DNA from: Candidatus Zixiibacteriota bacterium
GTDB taxonomy: Bacteria; Zixibacteria; MSB-5A5; GN15; PGXB01
Assembly: GCA_016933955.1 (NCBI GenBank)
Contig: JAFGTT010000027.1
Location: forward strand, 124,001-188,000
Reading direction: 5' to 3'
Length of the DNA stretch: 64,000 nucleotides
This document shows positions 63,279-64,000 of the stretch, in pieces. The notes beneath the pieces are model-generated. The model was given only the letters and a program-made list of their open reading frames with translations. It made no database searches and was not told the DNA's origin. Position 1 is the first letter of the stretch, and every line of letters begins with the position of its first letter. The position numbers and the translations under genes were made by a program.

Positions 63279-63330
63279 TTAATCCCCTCTCGAGAGGGGT
63301 GGATTCGCCGCAGGCGAAGACGGGGTGTGT
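63279..63330. repeat. Left end of a DUF559-associated repeat (solo copy)
   Basis: These 52 bases are identical to 63506-63557. They contain the perfect palindrome CCCCTCTCGAGAGGGG and end in GGGGTGTGT. They are followed after 19 bases by the right-end repeat at 63350. Confidence 0.9.
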
Positions 63331-63349
63331 TATCCAATCTGCTCTACAC

Positions 63350-63414
63350 ACCCCCAAATCCCCTCTCAAGAGGGGACTTTGAACTTGCCCTATCATATAA
63401 TCTCGCTGGTCGGC
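63350..63414. repeat. Right end of a DUF559-associated repeat (solo copy)
   Basis: These 65 bases match 63936-64000 with two mismatches. They contain the near-palindrome CCCCTCTCAAGAGGGG. The bases ACACACCCC just inside (from 63346) mirror GGGGTGTGT of the left end. Confidence 0.88.
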
Positions 63415-63505
63415 GCTCCGAACCGTCGCAGGCAAAATAATCACACTATTGGGTTACGTTCGGATTCCTCGTTACGCTTCGCGCCACTCAAACCCGATCT
63501 CCTTT

Positions 63506-63557
63506 TTAATCCCCTCTCGAGAGGGGTGGATTCGCCGCAGGCGAAGACGGGGTGTGT
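63506..63557. repeat. Left end of the DUF559 cassette
   Basis: These bases are identical to 63279-63330 over 52 bases. They overlap the last codons and the stop of the DUF559 gene, so the protein tail 'HTPSSPAANPPLSRGD' is encoded by repeat DNA. Confidence 0.9.
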
Positions 63558-63913
63558 ACCAAAATCCAATTATCAATAGTTACTACAACACCCTCAATGT
63601 TCGTCTTCACATCGCTATCATAAAACCTCAAAAATTCAATTCCCAGGGATTCCAGTTTTGCCTGCCTTATCTTATCTTCTATTTTTTTGCCTTCGTGACT
63701 ACTTCCATCAATTTCAATTGCCAACAATAACTCATTACAAAAAAAATCAATAATAAATTGATCAACCGGTTTTTGTCTATGGAAGTCATATCCTCGTCTT
63801 TGTTTACCCTTCAAGTAATGCCAGAGAATCTTCTCAGAAGCAGTACTATTATTTCTTAATTGCCGTGCCTTTTTTTTCAAGTCAGGATTGTATTTAATAA
63901 TCTCACGTTTCAT
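63506..63913 (-). CDS. DUF559 (Vsr/PD-(D/E)xK-like) endonuclease-domain protein
   Basis: The 135-residue product (ATG at 63913) has the DUF559 pattern: 'ARQLRNNSTASEKILWHYL', 'RRGYDFHRQKPVDQFIIDFF', 'LLAIEIDGSSHEGKKIEDKI' and 'LGIEFLRFYDSDVKTN'. The Asp and Glu of 'IIDFF...IEIDGSSH' are in place for a nuclease-like site of the restriction-endonuclease fold. No substrate is established for the family. The open frame runs upstream to 63982, but that part ('MMGQVQSPLLRGDLGV') is repeat DNA, so I start at MKREIIKY. No ribosome site is evident. Confidence 0.85.
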   Translation of the reverse strand: MKREIIKYNPDLKKKARQLRNNSTASEKILWHYLKGKQRRGYDFHRQKPVDQFIIDFFCNELLLAIEIDGSSHEGKKIEDKIRQAKLESLGIEFLRFYDSDVKTNIEGVVVTIDNWILVHTPSSPAANPPLSRGD

Positions 63914-63935
63914 AATACTTAAGCTTTGATTACAT

Positions 63936-64000
63936 ACCCCCAAATCCCCTCTCAAGAGGGGACTTTGAACTTGCCCCATCATATAATCTCGCAGGTCGGC
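63936..64000. repeat. Right end of the DUF559 cassette
   Basis: These bases match 63350-63414 with two mismatches up to the last base of the window, so the true end may lie further right. Confidence 0.88.

Larger units (their letters stand above)
63506..64000. mobile_element. DUF559 cassette bracketed by repeated ends (right end cut by window)
   Basis: The cassette consists of the 52-base left repeat (63506-63557), a DUF559 gene and the 65-base right repeat (63936-64000). The same two ends occur at 63279-63414 with only 19 bases between them. This looks like a repeated element and its internally deleted form. No transposase is present, so movement would need another enzyme. The boundary beyond 64000 is not visible. 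Confidence 0.6.

Noticed and set aside
63914-63982. N-terminal extension of the DUF559 protein
   Set aside because: The extra 23 residues are encoded by the right-end repeat and do not match the domain; the ATG at 63913 fits the family start.

Overview
The window reads as a chromosomal segment of an uncultured Gram-negative bacterium of the FCB (Fibrobacteres-Chlorobi-Bacteroidetes) superphylum, most likely candidate phylum Zixibacteria or a close relative. This is an inference from gene content: C-terminal dockerin repeats with the 'LINYLYKSGPAP' signature, a large secreted protein with an FlgD/T9SS-like C-terminal domain next to a TonB-dependent receptor and a PorV-like protein, and LptD, BamD and LolA-like genes that show a double membrane. 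Most genes are on the minus strand, packed in operons with 1-20 bp overlaps. I see no prophage, CRISPR array or rRNA operon.

Layout. 1-1083: an HlyD-type adaptor cut by the window edge. 1362-3038: a divergent GlpX-like protein. 3216-6723: three exported proteins, namely a calcium-repeat protein with a Gly/Cys tail, a translationally coupled beta-barrel, and a CxxC plus dockerin protein. 6792-9714: TldD/TldE peptidase pair, TldD with a Tat signal. 10006-13025: a sugar-nucleotide dehydrogenase followed by a membrane protein with C-terminal TPRs. 13042-13127: tRNA-Leu(UAA). 13296-18999: an ECF sigma factor and anti-sigma factor, then an RND exporter, a LolA-like protein, an outer-membrane barrel and a DUF2892 protein. 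19065-24525: a MATE exporter and a murein-peptide operon (NlpC/P60 peptidase, dipeptide epimerase, amidase, small membrane protein). 24620-31906: PorV-like protein, large secreted protein and TonB receptor. 32397-44110: transketolase, then a dense run coaE-polA-nadD-bamD-SLT-rimO-lolA-ftsK. 44229-49136: HU, LptD and an AlaX-type editing protein. 49328-62802: a gluzincin peptidase operon, a second MATE exporter, a divergent EPSP-synthase-like protein, argS, an MFS transporter, a DapF homologue, an aminotransferase and dinB with its usual small partner. 63127-64000: repeats and a DUF559 gene bracketed by repeated ends.

How the genes work together. Much of the window serves the envelope: lipid and LPS transport, barrel assembly, surface secretion and murein turnover, mixed with housekeeping DNA and RNA enzymes. 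The strongest observations are a DapF homologue in which both catalytic cysteines are serine, an EPSP-synthase-family protein lacking the usual substrate-binding residues, a DUF559 repeat-bracketed cassette next to what looks like its own empty deletion derivative, and a dipeptide epimerase whose only well-placed start codon is ATA.
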